Of a DNA stretch of 38,878 nucleotides, positions 7,807 through 15,951 are shown piece after piece (positions within the stretch are counted from its first letter, which is position 1; each line of letters starts with the position of its first letter). The notes below the pieces were generated by a model. It made no database searches. It had not been told where the DNA came from and saw only the letters and a list, made by a program, of their open reading frames with translations. This DNA comes from Bacillota bacterium. Lineage in GTDB: Bacteria > Bacillota > Sulfobacillia > Sulfobacillales > Sulfobacillaceae. Made by a program: the position numbers and the translations under genes. The stretch lies in NCBI GenBank assembly GCA_021806205.1, contig JAJZXX010000171.1, positions 1-38,878 of the forward strand, written 5' to 3'.

Positions 7807-8226
7807 GTGGCTCGTCATTATGCGCGGGAATTAGCCCTAAAGGTCTTATACGAACATGATGTCGCCCACACCTCAGTGGACGCGGTGCTCGAACGGACGA
7901 TTGGGGGGGCCTCGGCGGCCGACGGCGCCTATGCCAGAACCTTGGTGGAAGGTACCATGGGGTCGCGTGATCAACTCGATCAATGGATTCAGGCGGCTGC
8001 CCATGACTGGCGCCTGGAACGGATGCCTGCCATTGACCGCAACATTATCCGCTTGGGCTGCTATGAAATGGTTCATGAGCCGGCGGTGCCGATATCGGTT
8101 ATTATTGATGAAGCTTTAGAGTTGACCCAGTCCTACAGCACCGACGATGCCAAGCGCTTTATCAATGGCGTGTTGGGCACTATTGCTGAGCAAGTGAGGC
8201 CGCATGGTGATACCGATCGCCAGTGA
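7807..8226 (+). CDS. nusB: Transcription antitermination factor NusB
   Basis: NusB, with NusE (S10), binds boxA RNA and supports antitermination of rRNA transcription. GTG 7807 is chosen because AGGAGGA (7796-7802) lies just upstream; the longer frame overlaps the previous gene. The product has 139 residues, a normal NusB length, and is all-helical. The signature is present: ARELALKVLYEHDV near the N-terminus (about 5-18), the DRNIIRLGCYEM segment (about 78-89) and PISVIIDEALELTQSYSTDDAKRFINGVLG near the end, shown here only by its key parts VIIDEALEL and FINGVLG. Its last 23 bases overlap the next gene. Confidence 0.95.
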   Translation: MARHYARELALKVLYEHDVAHTSVDAVLERTIGGASAADGAYARTLVEGTMGSRDQLDQWIQAAAHDWRLERMPAIDRNIIRLGCYEMVHEPAVPISVIIDEALELTQSYSTDDAKRFINGVLGTIAEQVRPHGDTDRQ

Positions 8227-9193
8227 CCCTTGGGCCTTAGGAATAGACACCAGCGCCTACACCACCTCAATCGCCGCAGTGCATGCGTCTGGCCGATGGA
8301 TTCAGGAGCGACAGGTTTTGGATGTGCCGTCGGGCCATCGCGGTCTGCGATCTAGTGAGGCTTTATTTCAACATGTGAGGAACTTGCCGGATTTGGTGAA
8401 CCGGGTGCTGGACCAACTCGAGCGCGAGGCATTGGTGGCGGTAGCGGTCTCGGTTGCCCCGCGCCCCGCACGGGATTCGTATCTTCCGGTATTTTCGGCG
8501 GGGGCGAGTGTGGCGAAGTGCCTGGCATCGCTCGGGTCGGTGCCGCTATTGGCCACGACCCACCAAGAAGGGCATATCCGCGCGGGATTGGCCGGGACTG
8601 GCTTGGGGGTCGATCGACCGTTTCTGGCATGTCATATCTCAGGTGGCACCACCGAGTTGTTGTCCGTGCAAAAGGGTCGACACGGTTTTGCCATGACCTT
8701 GCTGGGGGTCAGTGACGATTTGTATGCAGGCCAAATGATTGATCGCATCGGCGTCTTATTAGGGTTGGGATTTCCGGCGGGGCCGGGGGTGGACCAACTG
8801 GCTGAGTCCGCCCCGGCTGCCTATCCGATTCCTTGGAGTCGCCCCCGTTTGCGGGAGGGGCTCTGGCGTACAAGTTTTTCTGGCCCCACATCCCATGCGG
8901 AGCGCGCGTTAGCGAAAGGCGCCCCCAAGGCGGAAGTTGCACGGGGCGTCCTAGAGTCGTTGGTTGCGAGTTTGGTCCACTTAATCCAAACCGCAGCGTC
9001 GCCGCAAGACCTCTTAATTATAGGGGGAGTCGCAGCCAATAGCCTCCTGAGAAAAGAGATGTCAGGGCGGCTAACCCCTGGGGGATTTCGGATATGGTTT
9101 GCCGACCCCGACTGGAGCCGGGATAATGCTATTGGAGTGGGATATCTAGGCTTAGATTTTTGGCGACGCCAGAATGAAGGCGGGAGGGAATAG
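8204..9193 (+). CDS. TsaD/Kae1-like ASKHA paralogue (peptidase M22-like)
   Basis: This 329-residue protein belongs to the TsaD/Kae1 fold, whose main member makes the N6-threonylcarbamoyl group of tRNA. It has the opening LGIDTSAYTTS (usual TsaD: GIETSCDET), the metal-ligand motif HQEGH (about residues 121-125), CHISGGTTEL in the phosphate region, the late glycine motif LLIIGGVAANS and the DNAIGVGYL segment, where the Asp matches the third metal ligand of TsaD. It is divergent in between and in sequence after DTS. Such paralogues occur near nusB and folD in several Clostridia and are often called 'O-sialoglycoprotein endopeptidase', probably wrongly. It overlaps nusB by 23 bases; a canonical tsaD is probably elsewhere. 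The precise function is unknown. Confidence 0.78.
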   Translation: MVIPIASDPWALGIDTSAYTTSIAAVHASGRWIQERQVLDVPSGHRGLRSSEALFQHVRNLPDLVNRVLDQLEREALVAVAVSVAPRPARDSYLPVFSAGASVAKCLASLGSVPLLATTHQEGHIRAGLAGTGLGVDRPFLACHISGGTTELLSVQKGRHGFAMTLLGVSDDLYAGQMIDRIGVLLGLGFPAGPGVDQLAESAPAAYPIPWSRPRLREGLWRTSFSGPTSHAERALAKGAPKAEVARGVLESLVASLVHLIQTAASPQDLLIIGGVAANSLLRKEMSGRLTPGGFRIWFADPDWSRDNAIGVGYLGLDFWRRQNEGGRE

Positions 9194-9194
9194 C

Positions 9195-10049
9195 ATGACG
9201 ACATCACTGAAGGGAAAGCCCGCGGCGGATTGCGTCCGCGACGGGGTGAAGTCGCGGGTCGACGAAAGGCGTCAAAAGGCCGGATCGGTGCCGGGATTGG
9301 CGGTGGTGCTGGTAGGTCGGGACCCCGCCTCGGAAATTTATGTGGCGAAAAAACATAAAGCCGCTGTGGCGGTGGGTATGCATTCGTTTGAATGTCGGCT
9401 CGATGCGAATTCTGGTACGGGGGCGGTCCTCGATGTGGTGTCTCAGTTAAATCGAAACCCGGACGTGCATGGTATTTTGGTCCAGCTTCCCCTGCCCGAC
9501 GGGGTAGATAGCGATGCGGTAATCCAGCACATCGACGCGGCCAAAGATGTGGACGGACTGGGCCGATTGAGCCAGGGGGCGTTGGTGCAAAATCGACCGG
9601 GGCTCCGTCCTTGTACGGCTGTAGGTATCATTGATCTATTAGATTATTATGAGGTGCCTTTGGAAGGACGACAGGCCGTGGTGGTGGGACGCAGCAGCTT
9701 AGTGGGCTTGCCGACCGCGTTGCTTTTGATGCACAGAAACGCCACGGTGAGCGTTATTCATTCAAAGACTCCCTCGCCCGCTCGCATTGCCCGAACCGCC
9801 GATATTCTGGTGGTGGCCGCGGGACGGCCGGGTCTGGTGACGCGGGAATGGATCAAGCCCAATGCGGTGGTCGTGGATGTTGGCATCCATCGTACCGACA
9901 GCGGCATCGTCGGGGATGTGTTGGCCGACGAGGCCTGGGGACACGCTGGCGCCTTTACCCCGGTCCCAGGCGGAGTCGGGCCGATGACCATAGCCGAGTT
10001 GTTGCACAACACTTGGATGGCGTTCCAAACCCAGGTCGTCGCGGGGTGA
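9195..10049 (+). CDS. folD: Bifunctional methylenetetrahydrofolate dehydrogenase/cyclohydrolase
   Basis: FolD interconverts 5,10-methylene-, methenyl- and 10-formyl-tetrahydrofolate with NADP, supplying one-carbon units. ATG 9195 follows GGGAGGGAA (9182-9190); an ATG at 9174 lies in the previous gene. The 284 residues are standard. Catalytic Lys is in the IYVAKKHKAA segment (about residues 45-54). The family signatures GILVQLPLP (about 88-96) and TPVPGGVGPMT (about 253-263) are intact, with the Rossmann segment VVVGRSSLVGLP between them. Its stop overlaps the xseA start by one base. Confidence 0.97.
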   Translation: MTTSLKGKPAADCVRDGVKSRVDERRQKAGSVPGLAVVLVGRDPASEIYVAKKHKAAVAVGMHSFECRLDANSGTGAVLDVVSQLNRNPDVHGILVQLPLPDGVDSDAVIQHIDAAKDVDGLGRLSQGALVQNRPGLRPCTAVGIIDLLDYYEVPLEGRQAVVVGRSSLVGLPTALLLMHRNATVSVIHSKTPSPARIARTADILVVAAGRPGLVTREWIKPNAVVVDVGIHRTDSGIVGDVLADEAWGHAGAFTPVPGGVGPMTIAELLHNTWMAFQTQVVAG

Positions 10050-11254
10050 TGGAGCAGCCGATCACCGTGAGTCAACTGGTGGCAGAGATTCGCCAGTTGG
10101 TGGAAGGCGTACCGAAGTGGCAGAAGGTGTGGGTGATAGGGGAGTTGTCGGGGGTCAAGCACCACACCTCGGGGCACTGGTACTTCACTTTAAAGGATGC
10201 GACGGCGCAGATGCGTGCCGTCATGTTTAGAAGATCTGCCCAGACGCTCTCCGCGCCCTTGCGCGATGGGATGGCGGTGATGGCTTTTGGCCGGGTGGGG
10301 GTATTTGAGCGAGACGGGCAAACCCAGCTTTATATCTCCATGATTCGCGACATGGGGCGCGGCACCGAAGATTTGGCGTTGCAACTCTTAAAGCAAAAAC
10401 TCTATGACGAGGGGCTGTTTTCCCGTCCCAAACGGGGTTTGCCCCTGTTACCGCGTGCGATTGCGGTCGTGACGTCGGCTAGCGGGGCCGCCCGATACGA
10501 TATCGAAACGGTAATCGCCCGCCGATATCCCGGCATGGGTGTGATTTTATACCCGGTGACGGTTCAAGGCGATAAGGCGGCGGAGAGCATCGTCAAGGCG
10601 ATGCAGTCGGTAGCCGGAAGCATCGCGGATGTGGTGATTATGGGACGGGGCGGTGGATCTAAAGAGGATCTCGCAGCATTTAATGATGAACGCGTCGTAC
10701 GGGCCGTTTTTCAATGTCCCGTGCCGGTCATTTCTGCCGTGGGTCACGAAATCGATACCACGTTGGTGGATTTAGTAGCGGATCTGCGTGCGCCGACTCC
10801 GTCGGCGGCCGCCGAACTGGCCGTGCCGGAACTCGCGCAGTTAAGGCTGTGGTTGAAGGCCTTGGCTCAACGCTTGGACTCGGCCCTGGTCCGGCGGGTC
10901 AGCGTCGAGAGAGGTCGATTGTCGGGGTGGGTCGAGCATGGCCTCTTGGCCCACCCGGATAGACTATACCGCGACTATCGCCATCAGGTGGATCGCCTGA
11001 CCGAACGCAATGATCGGGCTTTTGAGCGCATTGTGCATCAGGCGGTGCTCAAGCATACTAAATTGGTGGACGGCCTTCGCCTGTTGAACCCGGAGTTGCC
11101 GCTGGATCGTGGTTATACCTACGTCACCGACGAATCGGGTCAGTTGACGTCATTTAATGCGGTACAATGGGAAAAGCCCTATCGGGTGCATTGGACCGAT
11201 GGAAGCTGGTGGATGACACCGATAAGGCGGGGGGACGCGAATCATGACCGATGA
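10049..11254 (+). CDS. xseA: Exodeoxyribonuclease VII large subunit
   Basis: XseA is the catalytic subunit of exonuclease VII, which degrades single-stranded DNA to oligonucleotides. ATG 10049 overlaps the folD stop (TGATG). It has 401 residues, somewhat shorter than E. coli (about 456), mainly in the C-terminal coiled coil. The N-terminal OB fold (about 5-95) contains VWVIGELSGVK and HWYFTLKD. The catalytic domain has GRGGGSKEDLAAFNDERV and the VGHEIDTTLVDLVADLRAPTPSAAAE region, here cited by its core GHEIDTTL and APTPSAAAE; both are diagnostic. The segment TSASGAARYD replaces the common TSPTGAA-RD. It overlaps xseB by 11 bases. Confidence 0.96.
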   Translation: MEQPITVSQLVAEIRQLVEGVPKWQKVWVIGELSGVKHHTSGHWYFTLKDATAQMRAVMFRRSAQTLSAPLRDGMAVMAFGRVGVFERDGQTQLYISMIRDMGRGTEDLALQLLKQKLYDEGLFSRPKRGLPLLPRAIAVVTSASGAARYDIETVIARRYPGMGVILYPVTVQGDKAAESIVKAMQSVAGSIADVVIMGRGGGSKEDLAAFNDERVVRAVFQCPVPVISAVGHEIDTTLVDLVADLRAPTPSAAAELAVPELAQLRLWLKALAQRLDSALVRRVSVERGRLSGWVEHGLLAHPDRLYRDYRHQVDRLTERNDRAFERIVHQAVLKHTKLVDGLRLLNPELPLDRGYTYVTDESGQLTSFNAVQWEKPYRVHWTDGSWWMTPIRRGDANHDR

Positions 11255-11459
11255 ACTGAGCTTGGACCAATACGAAGGCATCATGGCTCGCCTGGAAGAG
11301 ATTGTCAAGCGTTTGGAGGCGGGGCAGGCACCACTCGGTGAGAGCTTGCGTCTCTATCAAGAGGCCAAAGCCCTTAGTGCCAAGGCTGACGAGTTGCTGA
11401 ACCGGGCCCAATCTGCAGTGACTGAGTCGGCCGTTGTGGAGAAGTCGGAGGACGGTTAA
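11244..11459 (+). CDS. xseB: Exodeoxyribonuclease VII small subunit
   Basis: XseB is the small subunit that binds along the XseA coiled coil. The 71-residue product is normal in length, acidic and helical. It carries the family pattern YEGIMARLEEIVKRLEAGQAPL followed by LRLYQEAKAL, of which RLEEIVKRLE and GQAPL are the signature. The start lies inside the end of xseA, and the ispA start follows the stop by one base, so the three are probably translated in a coupled way. Confidence 0.95.
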   Translation: MTDELSLDQYEGIMARLEEIVKRLEAGQAPLGESLRLYQEAKALSAKADELLNRAQSAVTESAVVEKSEDG

Positions 11460-11460
11460 C

Positions 11461-12339
11461 ATGGATGTGGCCCTTTGGATGGAGGAGTCACGGTCCACCA
11501 TTGATCAGTGGATCGAGGCAGACTTTCCTGGGCAGCCTGATGGCAGCCAATCCATTGAGGCCGCCATGCGGTACTCGCTTTTGGCTGGGGGCAAGCGATT
11601 GCGTCCGCAACTGGTGCTAGCCAGCGGAGCGTATTTGGGAATCGTTCCCAAACGTCTAAGACCGGCCTGCCTGGCCGTGGAGTATCTGCACACCTATTCG
11701 TTGATTCATGATGACTTGCCGTCCATGGACAACGACGACTGGCGGCGCGGCATGGCTACCTCCCATAAAGTGTTTGGCGAGGCCCTGGCCATATTAGCGG
11801 GCGATGCGCTTTTGACGGAAGCGTTCGCCAAGATGTCGGAGTTAGTAACCCTAGGGTTTAGCCCTCCAAAGGTGGTATCGGCTACTCAGCTGCTGGCTCA
11901 TCGTGCGGGGCGTCGCGGATTGGTCCAGGGCCAGGTGCTGGACCTTGCGGCGGAAAATCGAGACATTAGTGTTGATGCACTCCAAGAAATCCATCGACTG
12001 AAGACGGCCGCTCTCATCGAAGCATGTGTTGCCATTCCCGCCGTTCTGGTGGGCGATCGGCAATCCGAGGAGGCGTTGTTGCATTATGGACGGTACTTCG
12101 GGTTGGCTTTTCAAATGGTGGATGATATTTTGAATGTAGTGGGTGATGCCACTGAGTTGGGTAAGGCGACGGGTACGGACGCTGGATTGGGCAAGGCCAC
12201 CTATCCCCGTCTGGTGGGGATGGAACGGGCCCAAGCCGTGTTGTGGCAGTATGAAAAGGAAGCCTTGACGCGGCTAGATATCGCCCGGGGACCGCTGCTG
12301 AGCGGCCTTTTAACGTTTGCTATGGATCGGAAGTGGTGA
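11461..12339 (+). CDS. ispA: Farnesyl/geranyl(geranyl) diphosphate synthase (polyprenyl synthetase)
   Basis: This enzyme condenses IPP with allylic diphosphates to make farnesyl (or slightly longer) diphosphate for isoprenoids. ATG 11461 follows GGAGG (11447-11451) and gives 292 residues. The first Asp-rich motif is DDLPSMD (about residues 87-93), with the bacterial-type two-residue insertion. The second is DDILN (about 222-226), where the usual terminal Asp is Asn, although the following VVGD is retained. GGKRLRP (about 46-52) is the diphosphate-binding site. It lies next to dxs, the entry enzyme of the MEP pathway that feeds it. Product length cannot be fixed from sequence alone. Confidence 0.92.
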   Translation: MDVALWMEESRSTIDQWIEADFPGQPDGSQSIEAAMRYSLLAGGKRLRPQLVLASGAYLGIVPKRLRPACLAVEYLHTYSLIHDDLPSMDNDDWRRGMATSHKVFGEALAILAGDALLTEAFAKMSELVTLGFSPPKVVSATQLLAHRAGRRGLVQGQVLDLAAENRDISVDALQEIHRLKTAALIEACVAIPAVLVGDRQSEEALLHYGRYFGLAFQMVDDILNVVGDATELGKATGTDAGLGKATYPRLVGMERAQAVLWQYEKEALTRLDIARGPLLSGLLTFAMDRKW

Positions 12340-12350
12340 GGAGGACGACA

Positions 12351-14243
12351 TTGGCTACGTTGCTGGAAAAAGTTCACTCTCCCGAAGATTTTCGTCATTT
12401 TAGTGTTTCGGAGTTGCAGCGGTTGGCGCGTGAATTGCGCGAACAAATCGTAGCGACCACAGCCCGGACGGGTGGACATATTGGGGCGAGCCTAGGTGCG
12501 ATTGAGCTAATCCTAGCCTTGCATTATGTCTACGATACCCCCGAGGACAAGCTGGTTTTTGATATTGGCCACCAGGCCTATGCGCACAAAATCCTAACCG
12601 GACGACGAGAACAGTTTGACGGGATTCGGCAATTACGGGGGTTGTCGGGGTTTTTAAAGCGCCACGAAAGTCCGTTTGATGTTTGGGAGGCGGGCCATGC
12701 CGGCACGTCTTTGTCAGGGGCCTTGGGACTGGCGGTGGCCCGGGATTTAACGCACCAATCGTATCATGTGGCAGCAGTTATTGGTGACGGCGCGCTGACG
12801 GCGGGAATGGCGTGGGAAGCATTGAATCAGTTGGGGCATTTGCACACCAAGATGGTGGTCGTGGTCAATGACAATTCAATGTCGATCGCGCCAAATGTTG
12901 GTGCGTTTTCGCGATATCTGACCGATTTAAGAACGGCCCCCGGGTACCTGCGCTTAAAGCAGGACATTGAGGCGATTTTGGATTCAGTCCCAGTATTGGG
13001 CGGTCCCCTGAAGCGGGCCGGGGAGCACATTAAGGATGTCTTGCATCATGCGGTTCTGCCTGGCAACGTATTTGAGGAGTTAGGGTTTAAGTATTACGGA
13101 CCGGTGGATGGCCACGACCTCTTTAATGTCATTTCGGTTTTGCGAAACGCCCGTGAGTATCCGGGGCCGGTGGTGATCCACGCCATCACCCAAAAAGGCA
13201 AAGGCTACCGTCCTGCCGAGGAAATGCCCGTCCAATTTCACGGTCCGGGTCCCTTTGAGATTACTTCGGGTCAAATCATCAAAAAACAAGAAGCGCCGAC
13301 CTATAGCCAAGTTTTTAGCGAAACCCTGGTAGAAATTGCGGCCAAGCGGCCGGAGGTGGTTGCCATTACGGCAGCTATGCCCGATGGCACCAAACTCGAC
13401 TATTTCCAGTCGCATTTTCCGGACAGATATTTTGATGTCGGGATTGCCGAACAACATGCCGCAACCTTTGCAGCCGGATTGGCCACGGCGGGTTTGAAGC
13501 CTGTTTTCGCAGTGTATAGTACCTTTTTGCAGCGAGCCTACGATCAGGTGATTCATGACGTCTGCCATCAGAATCTGCCGGTTGTCTTTGCCGTCGATCG
13601 GGCCGGGTTGGTGGGGGGCGATGGCGCCACCCATCAAGGCATCTATGATATGACTTATTTGCGATGCGTGCCGCACTTGGAGATAGCCATGGGTAAGGAT
13701 GAGGGAGAAATGCGCCGGTTGATCTACCAAGCCATGGATCGACCAAACCCGGTGGCGATACGGTACCCCAGGGGGCCAGGGCGCCGAGTGGTGCTGGAAG
13801 ACCCCGTGGATCCGATTGAATGGGGCCGGGCGGAATGGATTTTTCATGGACGCGATTTGACCATCATTGGTATTGGCCCAATGGTGTATAGAGCCATGGA
13901 AGTACGGGAACTTTTGAGTGAAGCGCATTTTGATGTGGGGGTTCTTAATGCGCGTTTTGTCAAGCCCTTAGATGAAGCCGCATTGCGTGAGGCCGTCGGC
14001 GAATCGCGTGCCATCATGACCTTGGAGGAGCATGCCGTCGCCGGCGGGTTTGGATCGGCCGTGGCTGAATGGCTGGCTAATCAGGGGGCGGTCATGCCCT
14101 TGCGTCTGGAAGGGCTTCCCGATGTGTTTATCGACCATGGTCCGACCGATTATTATTTGGATATGTACGAACTGTCCGCGGATGCGCTATATCGCAAGGT
14201 TGAGGCTTGGCTTCATGGGATGGCGATTACGCCTCGGTCATGA
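12351..14243 (+). CDS. dxs: 1-deoxy-D-xylulose-5-phosphate synthase
   Basis: Dxs joins pyruvate and glyceraldehyde 3-phosphate, with thiamin diphosphate, in the first step of the MEP isoprenoid pathway. The frame is open from GTG 12333, but AGGAGG (12339-12344) lies six bases before TTG 12351, so that start (630 residues) is preferred. Motifs include GHQAYAHKILTGR (about 69-81), the TPP-binding GDGALTAG...N (about 145-170), GIAEQHA with the catalytic Glu, and DRAGLVGGDGATHQG. Upstream ispA ends with an overlapping or adjacent stop; tlyA overlaps the dxs stop as ATGA. The TPP cofactor links this enzyme to the thiamin importer encoded near 27562. Confidence 0.96.
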   Translation: MATLLEKVHSPEDFRHFSVSELQRLARELREQIVATTARTGGHIGASLGAIELILALHYVYDTPEDKLVFDIGHQAYAHKILTGRREQFDGIRQLRGLSGFLKRHESPFDVWEAGHAGTSLSGALGLAVARDLTHQSYHVAAVIGDGALTAGMAWEALNQLGHLHTKMVVVVNDNSMSIAPNVGAFSRYLTDLRTAPGYLRLKQDIEAILDSVPVLGGPLKRAGEHIKDVLHHAVLPGNVFEELGFKYYGPVDGHDLFNVISVLRNAREYPGPVVIHAITQKGKGYRPAEEMPVQFHGPGPFEITSGQIIKKQEAPTYSQVFSETLVEIAAKRPEVVAITAAMPDGTKLDYFQSHFPDRYFDVGIAEQHAATFAAGLATAGLKPVFAVYSTFLQRAYDQVIHDVCHQNLPVVFAVDRAGLVGGDGATHQGIYDMTYLRCVPHLEIAMGKDEGEMRRLIYQAMDRPNPVAIRYPRGPGRRVVLEDPVDPIEWGRAEWIFHGRDLTIIGIGPMVYRAMEVRELLSEAHFDVGVLNARFVKPLDEAALREAVGESRAIMTLEEHAVAGGFGSAVAEWLANQGAVMPLRLEGLPDVFIDHGPTDYYLDMYELSADALYRKVEAWLHGMAITPRS

Positions 14244-15082
14244 CGGAGCGCCGCCGTTTGGATATGTGGCTCTTGGACCAGGGACAGACACAAACGCGAA
14301 GTCGTGCTCAGGCGTTGATTATGGCGGGCAAGGTCATGGTTAATGGGAGGATCGAAACCAAAAGCGGGCGATTGATTACCGAAGGGACGGATACGGTCCG
14401 GGTTTCGGAGCCACTGCCCTTTGTCAGTCGGGGTGGGGCCAAGCTGGCCCATGCCTTAGACACGTTTCGAATTAGTCCGGTCGGTTGGAGCGTCATTGAC
14501 ATTGGGGCGTCAACCGGGGGATTTACGGATTGCTGGCTCCAGCGAGGCGTGGATCAAGTGTTTGCGGTGGATGTGGGTTATGGGCAGTTAGAATGGCGCC
14601 TACGTCAAGATCCTAGGGTTGTGGTGATGGATCGTACGAATGCTCGCTACTTGACGCGCAATAATTTCCCCGGGGAGACGGTTATTACGGGGGCATCGAT
14701 TGATGCCTCGTTTATTAGCCTTCGGTTATTGTTGCCGCCTTTGTTGCGCATCTTAGAGCCCCAAGCGACCGTCATTGCCCTCGTTAAGCCCCAGTTTGAG
14801 GCCGGACGCGGCCGAGTCGGCAAGGGCGGCGTGGTGAAAGATGCCCAGGTCCATGAACAGGTTCTTTTCAACGTGATTGAGACGGCCCGAGCCATCGGAT
14901 TCGAAGTCGCAGGACTGACGACATCGCCTATTCGGGGCCCCGAGGGTAATATCGAGTTTTTGTTGCGTTTAGGAATAGAAAATCCTAGCGGGTTAGGCGG
15001 CGATATGAAAGAGACGGACGACCGGATTGATATCCCGGCCGTTGTCCAGACGGCATGGAAAGCGGGGGAGCGGGATGGGTAA
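14240..15082 (+). CDS. tlyA: TlyA family rRNA 2'-O-methyltransferase
   Basis: TlyA-type enzymes methylate the ribose of 16S and/or 23S rRNA. ATG 14240 overlaps the dxs stop; an earlier in-frame ATG (14207) lies within dxs. The 280-residue product has an N-terminal S4 RNA-binding domain (about 1-62, with RRRLDMWLLD and VMVNGR), then a Rossmann methyltransferase domain with the SAM loop DIGASTGGFTDCWLQRG (about 90-106), DVGYGQL, and the catalytic-region LVKPQFEAGR (about 180-189). Order dxs-tlyA-nadK-recN is common in Firmicutes. Its end overlaps nadK by eight bases. Confidence 0.94.
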   Translation: MTERRRLDMWLLDQGQTQTRSRAQALIMAGKVMVNGRIETKSGRLITEGTDTVRVSEPLPFVSRGGAKLAHALDTFRISPVGWSVIDIGASTGGFTDCWLQRGVDQVFAVDVGYGQLEWRLRQDPRVVVMDRTNARYLTRNNFPGETVITGASIDASFISLRLLLPPLLRILEPQATVIALVKPQFEAGRGRVGKGGVVKDAQVHEQVLFNVIETARAIGFEVAGLTTSPIRGPEGNIEFLLRLGIENPSGLGGDMKETDDRIDIPAVVQTAWKAGERDG

Positions 15083-15929
15083 CCTTCTGGTTTGGCCCAA
15101 TCCTGAAAAAGATCAGGTACGCGGTCTGGTCCTGCGAATGAATGATTGGCTCAAGTCACACGGGGTTGCCTTGATCATGCCTGATGACCTGGCACGCCAG
15201 GTGGGGCTAGATGAAAATGGTCGGGATTGGAATGAACTGACGTCGATGGAATTTGTGGCCACAGTCGTCCTGGGAGGCGATGGAACGTTGCTTCGAGCCG
15301 CGAAAAGGCTGGCTCAACTGGAGGCCCCCATTTTAGGGGTGAACTTGGGCCACCTGGGGTTCTTAACGGAGGTGGAAGTTCCGGACTTGTACGCGTCTTT
15401 AGGCGCGGTTCTCCGTGGAGAGTTTGTTTTTGACGAACGAAAGCTTCTGTGTTGCCAGGTGGTTCGCGAGGGAGAGGTGTTGGCGACTTTTGACGCCATG
15501 AACGATGTGGTGGTGGCCAAGGGACCTTTCGCCCGTTTGATTCATTTGGAGACATTTGTGGACTCGGCTTACGTTACCACCTACCCGGCCGACGGCCTCA
15601 TCATCGCGACTCCGACCGGGTCGACCGCCTATTCCTTGTCGGCCGGAGGACCGATTCTCACCCCGGATCTCGATGTGATGGTCTTAACGCCAATTTGCCC
15701 TCATTCATTTTTTGATCGGTCCCTGGTGCTCAGTCGTCAAACCGAGGTGCGCATTCGAATTCGCACCATGCATCGGGATACCCTGGTGACGATTGACGGC
15801 CAAGAGGTACATCCGTTAGAGGACGGTGATGAGGTCGTAGTTCTAGCATCATCCATTTCCGTTCGGTTAATCCGGCGTCCTGGGTGGAGCTTTTTTCACG
15901 TACTGCGCGGATGGCGTAAAGGCCATTAG
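15075..15929 (+). CDS. nadK: NAD kinase
   Basis: NAD kinase phosphorylates NAD to NADP and sets the NADPH pool. ATG 15075 follows GGGGGAG (15064-15070) inside the end of tlyA. The 284 residues are normal. The GGDGT motif (about 60-64) with its Asp base, the NDVVV segment, and TPTGSTAYSLSAGGP (about 178-192) are intact. The DGQEV segment near the end is part of the C-terminal beta domain. In Bacillus the next gene is argR and then recN; here recN follows directly after 22 bases. Confidence 0.96.
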   Translation: MGNLLVWPNPEKDQVRGLVLRMNDWLKSHGVALIMPDDLARQVGLDENGRDWNELTSMEFVATVVLGGDGTLLRAAKRLAQLEAPILGVNLGHLGFLTEVEVPDLYASLGAVLRGEFVFDERKLLCCQVVREGEVLATFDAMNDVVVAKGPFARLIHLETFVDSAYVTTYPADGLIIATPTGSTAYSLSAGGPILTPDLDVMVLTPICPHSFFDRSLVLSRQTEVRIRIRTMHRDTLVTIDGQEVHPLEDGDEVVVLASSISVRLIRRPGWSFFHVLRGWRKGH

Positions 15930-15951
15930 ACGAAGCCTTAGAGGTGAAGTG

